This document shows positions 25,837 through 34,741 of a stretch of 64,000 bases of DNA, piece by piece. The stretch is taken from contig NZ_BLBC01000006.1 in NCBI RefSeq assembly GCF_009684755.1, positions 102,029-166,028 on the forward strand. Direction: 5' to 3'. Made by a program: the position numbers and the translations under genes. Source of the DNA: Capnocytophaga felis (GTDB lineage: Bacteria; Bacteroidota; Bacteroidia; Flavobacteriales; Flavobacteriaceae). Positions within the stretch are counted from its first letter, which is position 1, and every line of letters starts with the position of its first letter. The notes beneath the pieces are model-generated. The model was not told the DNA's origin, did not search any database, and saw only the letters and a list, made by a program, of their open reading frames with translations.

Positions 25837-26167
25837 CATAAGATTACAGCTTCTTTTTTTGAATATTTAATTTGATGTTTTTTAGAGGGTTATTGCTAAT
25901 TCTCAGGTAAAGTATGCTTTGTGCTGAAATGAGTAAACAAGGCATTATAACTAACTTAAAATAATTGGGTTGTACAATACTTTCTTTTGAAATAGATAGA
26001 AGAATTTGATAGTTAATATACCATTCTCCATTGTTTTTTATACATTCCACTTTTAGGATTTTCCTATTTCAAAAGAAGATTTTAAGGATTGACATGTTAA
26101 AGTGAATTAGCAGTATGTCGAAAAGAAAAAGCATCATAAAGAAGACTTTACTTTAAAGCTAAGAACT
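25837..26167. other. 331-bp spacer without a supported gene
   Basis: AT-rich spacer between the 103-aa gene and the Imm26-like gene. A 68-codon reverse-strand frame (26050 to 25844) is present but resembles no family and has no promoter or start signals. No repeat array, hairpin terminator or tRNA was seen. Confidence 0.5.
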
Positions 26168-27328
26168 ATGTATGAACTAAATAATGAAGAGCGTCGCTAT
26201 TTTGGGCTTGACCCTATTGACATTTCGTGGGATAAAGTAATTCTGAAAGGTGATATACATCGTCCTGATAGTATTTTGTATTATGAAGGGGAAACTATCA
26301 AAAGACATATTATTTCAACCCCCAATGAGTACAAGGAAGCCCACTACAACGAGCAAACTCGAAATCGTGAAGTTCTTCTTCCTAAAACTTCAAGAGGTAA
26401 GGAACAGAAGCTCAATGCTTCTACTTTTGAGAAGCGAAATCCGATAGGCGTGTATTTGTCTGTATTAGAATACGGAGATTTAACTGTGGGGAATATTACT
26501 TCACAGACTTCTTTTTATAACAGATTGTGGGAATATCCCGTGCAAAAGGGGCAAAAGCCTGCGGACTTGATACGTGAGTTTATACAAAATTCTCCTGAAA
26601 ATCACTTTGAAGAAATCGAAAAATTTAAGCAATTGCAACGCAAGAATGTCAAATTCCGAAAAGGCGATTATTTTTGTTTTAAGCTCAATCGTACTGAATT
26701 TGGCTTCGGACGAATTTTGATGAATATTGATAAACTCAGGAAAAACAATGTGTTACCGCTTGACCATACATTATTTCGGTTGATGGGGAAGCCCGTGCTG
26801 GTGCAATTATTCGTATATGCTTCACCCAAGAAGGAAGTTTCTTTGAAAGTGTTGAAGCAACAGCCTCTTTTACCTGCTTCGGTAATGATGGATAATGCGT
26901 TTTTCTATGGTGAGTATGAGATTTTTGCAAATGAGATGATTCCTGATTCGCAGTATGATTTTCCGATGTCATTCTATTACGGAGAAGATAAATCCTTATT
27001 GCAGTGGGGTTTCATCGAAATAGAATCTGATATGTACCACTTCAAACAACAAGCATCCGAAGCGTTGAAACAGTTGCTCAATCATCAGTATTTTGAACAC
27101 AATGCTATTGGTTTTTCACCGGCTTATTCTAATTTTGAAATTAACAATGCATTAAAAGGGATTGAGATTGGGCAAGATAATTGGATGTGGAAAGAAGATT
27201 TACGCAATCCGAAATATAAAACCATCAAGGAAGAACTTTTTACTATCTTGGGGCTTGACCCTTCCCTTAACTATGTGGAAAATTGCCAAAAGTTGGGAGT
27301 GAAATTACCCAGTGAAGTGAAGGAATAG
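26168..27328 (+). CDS. Imm26-like domain protein (orphan immunity candidate)
   Basis: 386 aa, cytoplasmic. The centre (about residues 160-300) has RKNVKFRKGDYFCFKLNRTEFGFGRIL, matching the start of the Imm26 fold (a KxGDxFxxxLxxxxYGxGRIL pattern). Imm26 proteins are predicted immunity factors of polymorphic toxin systems. The N-terminal 150 residues and the C-terminal part containing LDPSLNYVENCQKLGVKLP are not recognised. No toxin gene is adjacent, so it would be an orphan immunity gene or have another role. It sits just before the ccsB-type gene, with an 87-bp gap. Confidence 0.5.
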   Translation: MYELNNEERRYFGLDPIDISWDKVILKGDIHRPDSILYYEGETIKRHIISTPNEYKEAHYNEQTRNREVLLPKTSRGKEQKLNASTFEKRNPIGVYLSVLEYGDLTVGNITSQTSFYNRLWEYPVQKGQKPADLIREFIQNSPENHFEEIEKFKQLQRKNVKFRKGDYFCFKLNRTEFGFGRILMNIDKLRKNNVLPLDHTLFRLMGKPVLVQLFVYASPKKEVSLKVLKQQPLLPASVMMDNAFFYGEYEIFANEMIPDSQYDFPMSFYYGEDKSLLQWGFIEIESDMYHFKQQASEALKQLLNHQYFEHNAIGFSPAYSNFEINNALKGIEIGQDNWMWKEDLRNPKYKTIKEELFTILGLDPSLNYVENCQKLGVKLPSEVKE

Positions 27329-27415
27329 TTTAAGAAAGGAGTAATTTCATAAGTGAAAGTTACTTCTGTACTCTGTAAAGAATAAAAAGCGTATAATTAT
27401 TAGTAATAAGAACGT

Positions 27416-28645
27416 ATGAATTTGGATAAAGAATTTCACAAAAGTAACCAATATCGTTATTCGGTGTTAATTGCCCTATTGTCGGTGTTGCTTGGGCTTA
27501 TTTTGCAGTATTTTTTGGGCAGTATCCCAAAGAGTTGGTTTAGCTTTCCTCAAAACATCGTCGGGGGATTGGCTTTTGTACTGCTTAATACGGCTATCTT
27601 CTTTCTTTTTAAGAAGAAAAATTTCATCAATTTGCATTCAAGCACCCCTTTTGCTATCGTTACGGTTATCACGCTTGGATTGCTAACCATTGGTTTGGGG
27701 AGTATCAGCGTGGATAAGGGGCATCATCAAACTTCGCCACTCATATTGCAATTTGGTTTGGACGATATTACCAAGACGTGGTATTTCGCACTCGTTTTTT
27801 TGATGGCTTTGACCAACTTATGGCTGGCAATCCTCAAACGTTCGGTGGTTTATCAAGCTAAGAATATTACTTTTCTGCTGAATCATTTTGGGCTTTGGCT
27901 GGTGATGTTTGCCGGAGTATTGGGGCAGGGAGATTTGATACGCCTGAAAATGGATTTGCGTAAAGACCAGATTGAATGGCGTGCTACCGATGATTACGGA
28001 AATGTTATTCAGCTTCCTATCGCAATGGAGTTGAAATCTTTCGACATTGATATTTATCCTAACAAACTATTTGTGATTGATTCCTTAGGGAATTCGCTTC
28101 CGAAATCAAAACCTGAGGGCTTTATGCTGGAGAAAGATGGCTCGGAGGGCAAGATTATGGATTGGAAAATCACTCAGCATACGTATTACGAAAAGGCTGT
28201 GCCGGAGTCGGATAGCACGTACGTAAGTCACGGAATGTGGGGGGCTACCAATGCAGCTTTCGTTACGGTTGAAAACTTGAAAACGGGAGTGAAGAAACAA
28301 GAATGGATTTCGGCAGGGAATTTTCAGCTTCCGCCACGCACTATTGAGCTTGATGCCCAACACACGTTGGTAATGGCACCCGCTGAGGCACGAAAGTTCC
28401 AATCGGAAGTGGTGATTTACCAAAAAAATACAGAACAAGTCCGCAATGAAAAAATAGAAGTGAACCATCCTGTGAAGGTTGATGGATGGAAGGTGTATCA
28501 GGTAAGCTATGACGAGCGTATGGGGCGTTGGTCAGATTTGAGTGTTGTGGAACTCGTTTTAGACCCTTGGTTGCCTGTGGTTTATACGGGTATATTTATT
28601 TTGATGGCAGGAGGTATTGCGTTTTTATTGACAAACAGAAAGTAA
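27416..28645 (+). CDS. ResB/CcsB-type cytochrome c biogenesis protein
   Basis: 409 aa. Four membrane helices (about residues 17-160) are followed by a large periplasmic domain (about 180-385) and a final helix near the C-terminus. This layout matches the ResB/CcsB component of System II cytochrome c maturation, which with CcsA exports heme and joins it to CxxCH motifs in the periplasm. The CcsA-type partner starts three bases after its stop, so the two are translated together. NrfH and NrfA upstream are the evident clients. Confidence 0.85.
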   Translation: MNLDKEFHKSNQYRYSVLIALLSVLLGLILQYFLGSIPKSWFSFPQNIVGGLAFVLLNTAIFFLFKKKNFINLHSSTPFAIVTVITLGLLTIGLGSISVDKGHHQTSPLILQFGLDDITKTWYFALVFLMALTNLWLAILKRSVVYQAKNITFLLNHFGLWLVMFAGVLGQGDLIRLKMDLRKDQIEWRATDDYGNVIQLPIAMELKSFDIDIYPNKLFVIDSLGNSLPKSKPEGFMLEKDGSEGKIMDWKITQHTYYEKAVPESDSTYVSHGMWGATNAAFVTVENLKTGVKKQEWISAGNFQLPPRTIELDAQHTLVMAPAEARKFQSEVVIYQKNTEQVRNEKIEVNHPVKVDGWKVYQVSYDERMGRWSDLSVVELVLDPWLPVVYTGIFILMAGGIAFLLTNRK

Positions 28646-28648
28646 ACT

Positions 28649-29443
28649 ATGTGGAAGTATTTTGATTATATTACAATTGCAACGTTGTTGTTGTGGATAG
28701 TTTCGGGGATAATGCTTTATTCCAAAAGTAAGATAAACAAGCAGATAAGTTTGGTGTTTCACTTGTTGGCAACGCTGCTTATTGGCGTGTTCATAGCCCG
28801 ATTGTGGGTGGAGCTTGCTCGTCCGCCGCTTCGTACTTTGGCAGAGACGCGTATTTGGTACGCCTTTTTTATGGGGCTTATCGGCTTTGTTATTTATTGG
28901 TTGTATCGTCAAAAATGGATGTTACACTACTCGGCTTTGATGGGGATTGTGTTTATGCTCATAACGTTTTTTCGTCCCGATACGATGAACAAGACGTTGA
29001 TGCCTGCCCTACAAAGTGTTTGGTTTGTGCCACACGTGATTGTGTATATTTTTGCTTATGCGATGTTAGGAATGGCTTCGCTTACGGCTATTTACGGGAT
29101 GTATCTCTGTAAAAAACAGAAAGACACAGAAAAAACAGCTTTAGTAACCGACCAACTCATTAAAGTGGGGTATGTTTTTCTGACTTTTGGGCTGCTTTTC
29201 GGGGCTTTGTGGGCAAAAGAAGCTTGGGGGCATTACTGGACTTGGGACCCCAAAGAAACGTGGGCTTTCATCACTTGGCTTGCCTATCTGGTGTATATCC
29301 ATTACAAGCACAAACACAAGGAAAAGAAACAGTTCAATAACTTCCTGATTGTGGTGGTTGCTTTCCTATTGTTGTTAGTTTGCTGGTTCGGTGTGAATTA
29401 TTTGCCAACAGCACAAATGAGTGTGCATACCTATTCGGGGTAA
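28649..29443 (+). CDS. ccsA: CcsA/ResC-type cytochrome c heme lyase
   Basis: 264 aa with seven to eight membrane helices. The tryptophan-rich heme-handling motif WGHYWTWDPKETWAFITW (about residues 192-209) identifies the CcmC/CcmF/CcsA superfamily, and flanking histidines (in FVPHVIVYIFAYAML and at the end) are the expected heme ligands. With the ResB-type protein it makes the heme exporter and ligase. In many Bacteroidetes this pair is encoded next to nrfHA; here it is about 3.5 kb away. Confidence 0.92.
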   Translation: MWKYFDYITIATLLLWIVSGIMLYSKSKINKQISLVFHLLATLLIGVFIARLWVELARPPLRTLAETRIWYAFFMGLIGFVIYWLYRQKWMLHYSALMGIVFMLITFFRPDTMNKTLMPALQSVWFVPHVIVYIFAYAMLGMASLTAIYGMYLCKKQKDTEKTALVTDQLIKVGYVFLTFGLLFGALWAKEAWGHYWTWDPKETWAFITWLAYLVYIHYKHKHKEKKQFNNFLIVVVAFLLLLVCWFGVNYLPTAQMSVHTYSG

Positions 29444-29554
29444 AGATAATAAATGAAGGAAATTGTTTTTTTGTAACAGAGGTTAAGTTGTACGATTTTA
29501 GCTTTCTTTAAAAAAAAGAAATATATTTGTGTCGAAAAATTAATTCTTTTGGCT

Positions 29555-30418
29555 ATGAATCGACTTTTCTTTTTCAACAGAAATCAGCGTATCGGTGTTG
29601 TCGTGTTGATTTTGATAATTGTAGTTTTGCAAATCGTTTATTTCACGGTTGATTTTTCAGGGGGTAAAATTTCTTATAATCAGCAACAATTTGCTGAATT
29701 GAATAAAGAATTGGATTCGTTGCGAAAAGTAGCTTCAATGCCCAAAAGAGATACGATTTATCCGTTTAATCCGAATTTTATAACGGATTATAAGGGGTTT
29801 ATGTTGGGAATGAAACCTGAAGAAATAGACAGATTGCTGGCTTTTCGAAAAGAAAACAAGTTTGTAAATTCAGCAAAAGAGTTTCAGAAAGTTACAAAAA
29901 TTTCGGATAGTTTGCTTTTGAAAATTTCTCCTTATTTTAAATTTCCTGATTGGGTAAATAAACCAAAATCAATTGAAAATAAAAGTGTTAAATCGGAAAA
30001 TAAACCGAAAGCAATCGTTAAGAAAGATGTAAATCTGGCGTCAAAGGAAGATTTTATGGAAGTACGTGGCATTGGAGATGTTCTTTCTACCCGAATTTTA
30101 AGATATCGAGAAAAATTGCAAGGATTTTCTGAAATTATGCAAGTCTCTGAGGTATATGGCTTAGAAAAAGAGGTTTTTAATAGAGTTGCGCAGCAATTTG
30201 AAGTAAAAACGTTGCCTAACATTCAAAAAAAGAATCTTAATGAGTTAAATATGTATGAGTTAGCTAAAATTCCGTATATTAAATTTGATGAAGCCAAGAA
30301 GATTATTGCACTTCGTTCCGAATTGGTGAATATTAAAAATTTTGAAGAACTTTTAAGAATAAGCGAATTTAATCAAGAAAAAATAAGAAAAATTCAAATA
30401 TATCTGTACATTGACTGA
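29555..30418 (+). CDS. Helix-hairpin-helix domain protein (ComEA-like)
   Basis: 287 aa from the ATG at 29555; an in-frame TTG at 29549 is less likely. One N-terminal membrane helix (about 12-32) is followed by helix-hairpin-helix units. Examples are VNLASKEDFMEVRGIGDVLSTRILRYRE (about 165-192) and LNELNMYELAKIPYIKFDEAKKIIALR (about 227-253), the DNA-binding type found in ComEA. The role is probably DNA binding at the membrane or uptake, but no com genes are adjacent. A TATATTTG at 29522-29529 is a candidate -7 element. Confidence 0.82.
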   Translation: MNRLFFFNRNQRIGVVVLILIIVVLQIVYFTVDFSGGKISYNQQQFAELNKELDSLRKVASMPKRDTIYPFNPNFITDYKGFMLGMKPEEIDRLLAFRKENKFVNSAKEFQKVTKISDSLLLKISPYFKFPDWVNKPKSIENKSVKSENKPKAIVKKDVNLASKEDFMEVRGIGDVLSTRILRYREKLQGFSEIMQVSEVYGLEKEVFNRVAQQFEVKTLPNIQKKNLNELNMYELAKIPYIKFDEAKKIIALRSELVNIKNFEELLRISEFNQEKIRKIQIYLYID

Positions 30419-30430
30419 TTGTAATGGTTT

Positions 30431-30460
30431 TTGTAAATTCAAATATTTTTCGTAAAATTG
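30431..30460 (+). promoter_or_regulatory. Promoter of the acyl-CoA dehydrogenase gene
   Basis: TTG at 30431-30433, 19 nt, TAAAATTG at 30453-30460 (one mismatch), about 45 bases before the start codon. Confidence 0.6.
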
Positions 30461-30505
30461 CACGCTTTTTTGCGTAGATATTTTATAATTAAAGTAGAAC
30501 TATAA

Positions 30506-31648
30506 ATGAATTTTAGCTATTCTGAAACACAAAAGATGGTAGCCGAATTGGCAAGAGATTTTTCTGAAAAATATATTCGCCCCAACATTATGAAATGGGA
30601 TGAAAGTCAGGAATTTCCATTAGAGGTATTTAAAAAAGCAGGAGAAATGGGCTTTATGGGAATTTTAGTTCCTGAAATTTATGGAGGTGCGGGTTTGAAT
30701 TATCACGATTATATTGCCATTGTTGAAGAAATTTCAAAGGTTGACCCTTCTATCGGTTTATCCGTTGCGGCTCATAACTCTTTGTGTGTTAATCATATAC
30801 TTGAGTTTGGGAATGAAAATCAGAAAAATAGATGGTTGCCTAAATTGGCTTCGGGTGAGTGGATTGGAGCTTGGGGACTTACAGAGCACAACACGGGTTC
30901 AGATGCAGGAGGAATGAGCACTACGGCTGTAAAAGATGGAGATTTTTGGATTTTAAATGGAGCTAAAAATTTTATAACTCACGGAAAATCAGGAAATGTA
31001 GCTGTGGTTATTGCCAGAACAGGCAAAAAAGGTGATAAACACGGAATTTCAGCTTTTGTTGTGGAGAGTGGCACAGAAGGATTCAGTAGCGGAAAGAAAG
31101 AGAATAAATTAGGAATGCGAGCCAGCGAAACAGCCGAAATAATTTTCCAGAATTGTCGCATTCCTGCAGAAAATTTGTTAGGTGAAGTAGGAGAAGGGTT
31201 CATTCAGGCTATGAAAGTATTGGACGGCGGACGTATTTCTATCGGGGCTTTATCACTCGGAATTGCTAAGGGAGCTTACGAGGCATCGGTTAAATACGCT
31301 AAAGAACGTACACAATTTGAAAAAAGATTGATTGATTTTCAATCCATTGCATTTAAGTTGGCGGATATGGTCACTGAAATAGAAGCTTCGGAATTGTTAT
31401 TGCACAAAGCAGCCTATTTGAAAAATAATAAAGAAAAAGTAACGCAAGCAGGAGCAATGGCGAAAATGTACGCTTCGGAAGTTTGTGTGAAAGTAGCTAC
31501 AGAAGCCGTTCAAATTCACGGAGGTTATGGCTACACGAAAGATTTTCCTGTTGAAAAATTCTTCCGTGATTCAAAACTTTGCACTATTGGAGAAGGAACT
31601 ACTGAAATTCAGAAATTAGTTATCAGTAGGCATATTGATAAAAAATAA
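30506..31648 (+). CDS. Acyl-CoA dehydrogenase
   Basis: 380-aa FAD enzyme catalysing alpha,beta-dehydrogenation of acyl-CoA, passing electrons to ETF. The flavin-binding LTEHNTGSDAGGMSTTA, the RISIGALSLGIAKGAYEASVKYAKER segment and the C-terminal IHGGYGYTKDFPVEKFFRDSKLCTIGEGTTEIQ are characteristic. The likely catalytic glutamate is in EGTTEIQ near residue 365, as in butyryl- and short/medium-chain enzymes. Substrate chain length cannot be fixed from sequence. It stands alone between a promoter and a terminator. Confidence 0.92.
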   Translation: MNFSYSETQKMVAELARDFSEKYIRPNIMKWDESQEFPLEVFKKAGEMGFMGILVPEIYGGAGLNYHDYIAIVEEISKVDPSIGLSVAAHNSLCVNHILEFGNENQKNRWLPKLASGEWIGAWGLTEHNTGSDAGGMSTTAVKDGDFWILNGAKNFITHGKSGNVAVVIARTGKKGDKHGISAFVVESGTEGFSSGKKENKLGMRASETAEIIFQNCRIPAENLLGEVGEGFIQAMKVLDGGRISIGALSLGIAKGAYEASVKYAKERTQFEKRLIDFQSIAFKLADMVTEIEASELLLHKAAYLKNNKEKVTQAGAMAKMYASEVCVKVATEAVQIHGGYGYTKDFPVEKFFRDSKLCTIGEGTTEIQKLVISRHIDKK

Positions 31649-31670
31649 TTCCAAATTTATGGAACCAATA

Positions 31671-31711
31671 AAAAAAGGAAATTAAAATCATTGTTTTAAT
31701 TTCCTTTTTTA
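31671..31711 (+). terminator. Intrinsic terminator after the acyl-CoA dehydrogenase gene
   Basis: A long A/T stem, AAAAAAGGAAATTAAAA paired with TTTTAATTTCCTTTTTT, with a six-base loop. It lies between converging genes and probably serves both strands. Confidence 0.85.
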
Positions 31712-31731
31712 GTTTTCTAGAAAAAGCTTAA

Positions 31732-32211
31732 TTACTTCAATTCCTCTGCCGATTTTAACACAGCTTGCTTTAAATTTTCTTTGTAGGCAATAATTTTTTC
31801 TAAAACTTTAGGTTGTTGTGCCGCAATGATTTGTGCTGCCAAAATCCCTGCATTTTTTCCGCCATTTAAGGCAACGGTAGCCACAGGGACGCCTCCCGGC
31901 ATCTGTAAAATCGACAAAACCGAATCCCAGCCGTCAATGGAATTACTGCTTTTTACAGGCACTCCAATAACGGGTAGTGGCGACATTGAAGCAACCATTC
32001 CGGGCAAGTGTGCCGCTCCGCCCGCTCCGGCAATAATTACCGAAATTCCTCTTTTGTGTGCATTGGAGCTGAAATCCATTAGTTTTTCAGGGGTGCGATG
32101 AGCCGAAACAATATCTACAAATACTTCAATATCAAATGATTCTAAAATGGTAATGGCTTCTTGCATTACAGGTAGGTCGCTTTTGCTTCCCATAACAACA
32201 GCTACTTTCAT
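31732..32211 (-). CDS. purE: N5-carboxyaminoimidazole ribonucleotide mutase
   Basis: 159-aa PurE class I. It moves the carboxylate of N5-CAIR to give CAIR in purine synthesis. It carries MGSKSDLPVM near the N-terminus, SAHRTPE at about residue 38-44, and IAGAGGAAHLPGMVAS and GVPVKSSNSIDGWDS, all typical. The usual partner purK is not adjacent here. The gene lies 32 bases downstream of the GH84 gene on the same strand, and purM is 30 kb away in this window. Confidence 0.95.
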   Translation of the reverse strand: MKVAVVMGSKSDLPVMQEAITILESFDIEVFVDIVSAHRTPEKLMDFSSNAHKRGISVIIAGAGGAAHLPGMVASMSPLPVIGVPVKSSNSIDGWDSVLSILQMPGGVPVATVALNGGKNAGILAAQIIAAQQPKVLEKIIAYKENLKQAVLKSAEELK

Positions 32212-32243
32212 AGTTTTTTTATATTTTATTGATTTTAAAAATA

Positions 32244-34427
32244 TTACTCTTGCGTTACTTCAAATTGTTTCAATTGAATATCATAGGGTTGTCTTGAATG
32301 ACTTATGAAACGTACAAACTTGGCATTTCCTAAATCTTCCGAACTTTGCCAACGCGTTTTTTTGAAGCTTCCGTTTACGGATTTCCAACGTTTTCCGTCT
32401 GTTGAAATTTGAATTTTTCCTTTGGTGATGCGTGCTTCTTCGCCAAAATCAACTACAATTGATTTTAAATGAACTACTTTTTCAAATTCGATACCTAAAA
32501 AGTTGTTGTTTTTCAATGAAATATATTCCAAAGCAGGAGAAATTCGCAAAGTTTTTCCTTTTTGCCAAATCGGCTGACTTTCTAATTGTTTGATGTTGGT
32601 AATCAGTGTATTTGGATTGAAATTTAGCGAAAGTTTCAAATTTTCACCGGTTTCAGCATTGAATTTTGAAATGGTGTATGTAAGCAATTGATTTAAAAGA
32701 GGTTCTACAACCAAAGAGGCGGTTTTTACTCCGGGTTGATACGGATTTTGATTGTAATTTTGGTCGATTTCAAACATCTGTTTTTGTAAATCTTGCACGT
32801 TTGCATAAGCCGATTTAAAATGCTGATAATCTTTGTTTTTCAATGAATTATACATCTTCATTACAGAAACGCCCGTTTTTCCGACCAACTCAAATTGCAA
32901 TAGCCAAGGATGTAGTTCTTCTGTAAGATATTTGTTTTCAGAGGTTTTTAAAAGTTGTTCGGAAGCCCAAACCATTTTTTCAAATTCTTGGGTAACGGTT
33001 TTCGTTTCAGGATTGTTTAAAGTTTCCAAATTCTTTAAGAAACTTGCTGCAATAGGCTTAAATTCAACAGATTCCTCTCTTCGATAACGATGCCCATTAG
33101 CTCCTAAATCCGAATTGTGTTTGGCAAAAGTGAGCAATGCTTCTTGGTTTTGTGGCATCATTTCGGCAATGGCATTTTTCCAAGCGGTATTTGAATTGTA
33201 TTTTTCTAAATTCCAAGTATAATCGGCTACTCCGTAAATAGCTATTTTTGAGGCTTCTGGGTGTTCCATAGGATTGGAAACGAAGCCTGACATATCGTTC
33301 TTAATATTAGAAGTATTTCCGTAAGCAGGACCTAAAAGTATGTGGTTTCGCACATAATCCGAAACGGGAAAATTCCACCAAATGTAGGCTTTTCGCTTGA
33401 TTTTGGCGTTAATCCATTGCATAGTAGGTTTGTCGATGTCGGCAACTACGGTGTTTCCCGTCCACATAATTTCGATGGAAGGATGCAGGGTTTCTCCTAA
33501 TGTTTCCAAATAGCGTTTTTCAGGATTTGACCAAGCTTTGTTGTACTCTGTTGGACACATAATCAGCGGATTAACATCTTTTTTACGAGCTACAAATTCA
33601 TTGTGAAGGAAGTTAAGCAGCTCGGCTTGTTTTTGCGGATTGGTGCCTTCTCCCGAAATATCATCAAAGAAAACGGCAAACGCCCGAACGCCCAGAACGT
33701 ACATTTTCTCGAATTTTTTTAACAGATTTTGCCGGTCTTCGTCATTCCAACGGATATCCTTTCCGGGGTGAATTGCCCAAACGAAATCCACATAATTTTC
33801 TTTGGATTTTTGCACCAATGCTTTGAGTTGTTCGGCTTCTTTTTCAGGATATGGTTGTCGCCAATTTGGGGAACTGTGGTAAGGGTCGTCCTTTGGTCCG
33901 TAAATATAGGTGTTGAGTTTGTGTTTTCCGTAGAACTCAATTTGTCGCAAGCGTTTTTCGTGACTCCAAGGCGTTCCGTAAAACCCTTCCACTACGCCGC
34001 GGCTGGGCAAATTGGGGTAGTCAATAATCTCTCCCAGAGGAAGTTCTGTTTTTGAAAGCAATTGCTCCAGAGTTCGAAGTCCGTAATAGGTTCCTCGAAG
34101 GTCATTGCCAATTACGTAAATGTTGTTTTTCTCGATTCGCAAGTAGTAACCTTCCTTTCGGTTAGGAACTTTGGAAACGAATTTTTTCGCCGACCGCGAA
34201 TTTTTGTCCGCAATGTAGAGATTCATTAGGTGTTTTTTGCCTTTTCTCTGCGAAAGAATTTCTTTCAAAAGGGGAGATTCTGAAAAAATGTTCTTTGTTT
34301 TTAACTGAAAATGAGTAGGAACAACAAAATCACCTTCAAAGGTAAAATACTGAGGATTAGGGTTAATCATCTGCCCCCACGAGCTAATAGAAATAAGCAT
34401 TAACAAGGTAAAAAATAAATTTTTCAT
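32244..34427 (-). CDS. GH84 beta-N-acetylglucosaminidase with C-terminal discoidin-like domain
   Basis: 727 aa from the ATG at 34427, which begins a clear signal peptide (MKNLFFTLLMLISISSWGQ). The upstream extension to 34484 is rejected because the promoter lies inside it. An N-terminal GH-associated domain is followed by the GH84 catalytic domain starting at GVVEGFYGTPWSHEKRL. The adjacent catalytic aspartates are in FAVFFDDISGEG (near residue 255). The C-terminal 110 residues are an F5/8 type C (CBM32-like) module with ISTDGKRWKSVNG. The family removes beta-linked GlcNAc from glycoproteins or hyaluronan. Exported, probably to the periplasm or surface. Confidence 0.88.
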   Translation of the reverse strand: MKNLFFTLLMLISISSWGQMINPNPQYFTFEGDFVVPTHFQLKTKNIFSESPLLKEILSQRKGKKHLMNLYIADKNSRSAKKFVSKVPNRKEGYYLRIEKNNIYVIGNDLRGTYYGLRTLEQLLSKTELPLGEIIDYPNLPSRGVVEGFYGTPWSHEKRLRQIEFYGKHKLNTYIYGPKDDPYHSSPNWRQPYPEKEAEQLKALVQKSKENYVDFVWAIHPGKDIRWNDEDRQNLLKKFEKMYVLGVRAFAVFFDDISGEGTNPQKQAELLNFLHNEFVARKKDVNPLIMCPTEYNKAWSNPEKRYLETLGETLHPSIEIMWTGNTVVADIDKPTMQWINAKIKRKAYIWWNFPVSDYVRNHILLGPAYGNTSNIKNDMSGFVSNPMEHPEASKIAIYGVADYTWNLEKYNSNTAWKNAIAEMMPQNQEALLTFAKHNSDLGANGHRYRREESVEFKPIAASFLKNLETLNNPETKTVTQEFEKMVWASEQLLKTSENKYLTEELHPWLLQFELVGKTGVSVMKMYNSLKNKDYQHFKSAYANVQDLQKQMFEIDQNYNQNPYQPGVKTASLVVEPLLNQLLTYTISKFNAETGENLKLSLNFNPNTLITNIKQLESQPIWQKGKTLRISPALEYISLKNNNFLGIEFEKVVHLKSIVVDFGEEARITKGKIQISTDGKRWKSVNGSFKKTRWQSSEDLGNAKFVRFISHSRQPYDIQLKQFEVTQE

Positions 34428-34454
34428 TGGAAAATGGATTAAAAGTTCAGCCTG

Positions 34455-34484
34455 CAAAAGTATGATTTTTAGTGCGGATTTCAA
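34455..34484 (-). promoter_or_regulatory. Promoter of the GH84 gene
   Basis: On the reverse strand: TTG at 34484-34482, 19 nt, TACTTTTG at 34462-34455, an exact consensus match. It decides the start of the gene at 34427. Confidence 0.75.
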
Positions 34485-34741
34485 AGAATAAAATTCTTCA
34501 ATTGATATGAAGATTTTTTAACTCTGAGGATTATTTTTCCATAAAAAGTAATTCTTTTTTTGAAAAGATAATTATTTATTTAAGTGTTTGTTAATCAAAA
34601 AATTGTGATTGTATGCTTAAAAAAATATTAAAAAAGTTAAATAAATAAATAAAAAAAATTAGGAGATTAAATATTTTGTTGTACCTTTAGGTCGTGTTTT
34701 ACTTGAAAGTTAAAAACAAATAACCATAAATCATTAAACTT

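Noticed and set aside
25844..26050. 68-codon reverse-strand frame in the gap after the 103-aa gene
   Set aside because: No promoter, no recognisable family, and AT-rich composition typical of non-coding spacers here. A relic gene cannot be excluded.
34428..34484. N-terminal extension of the GH84 gene to 34484
   Set aside because: The extension contains the consensus promoter and would bury the signal peptide. The ATG at 34427 starts a clean signal peptide.
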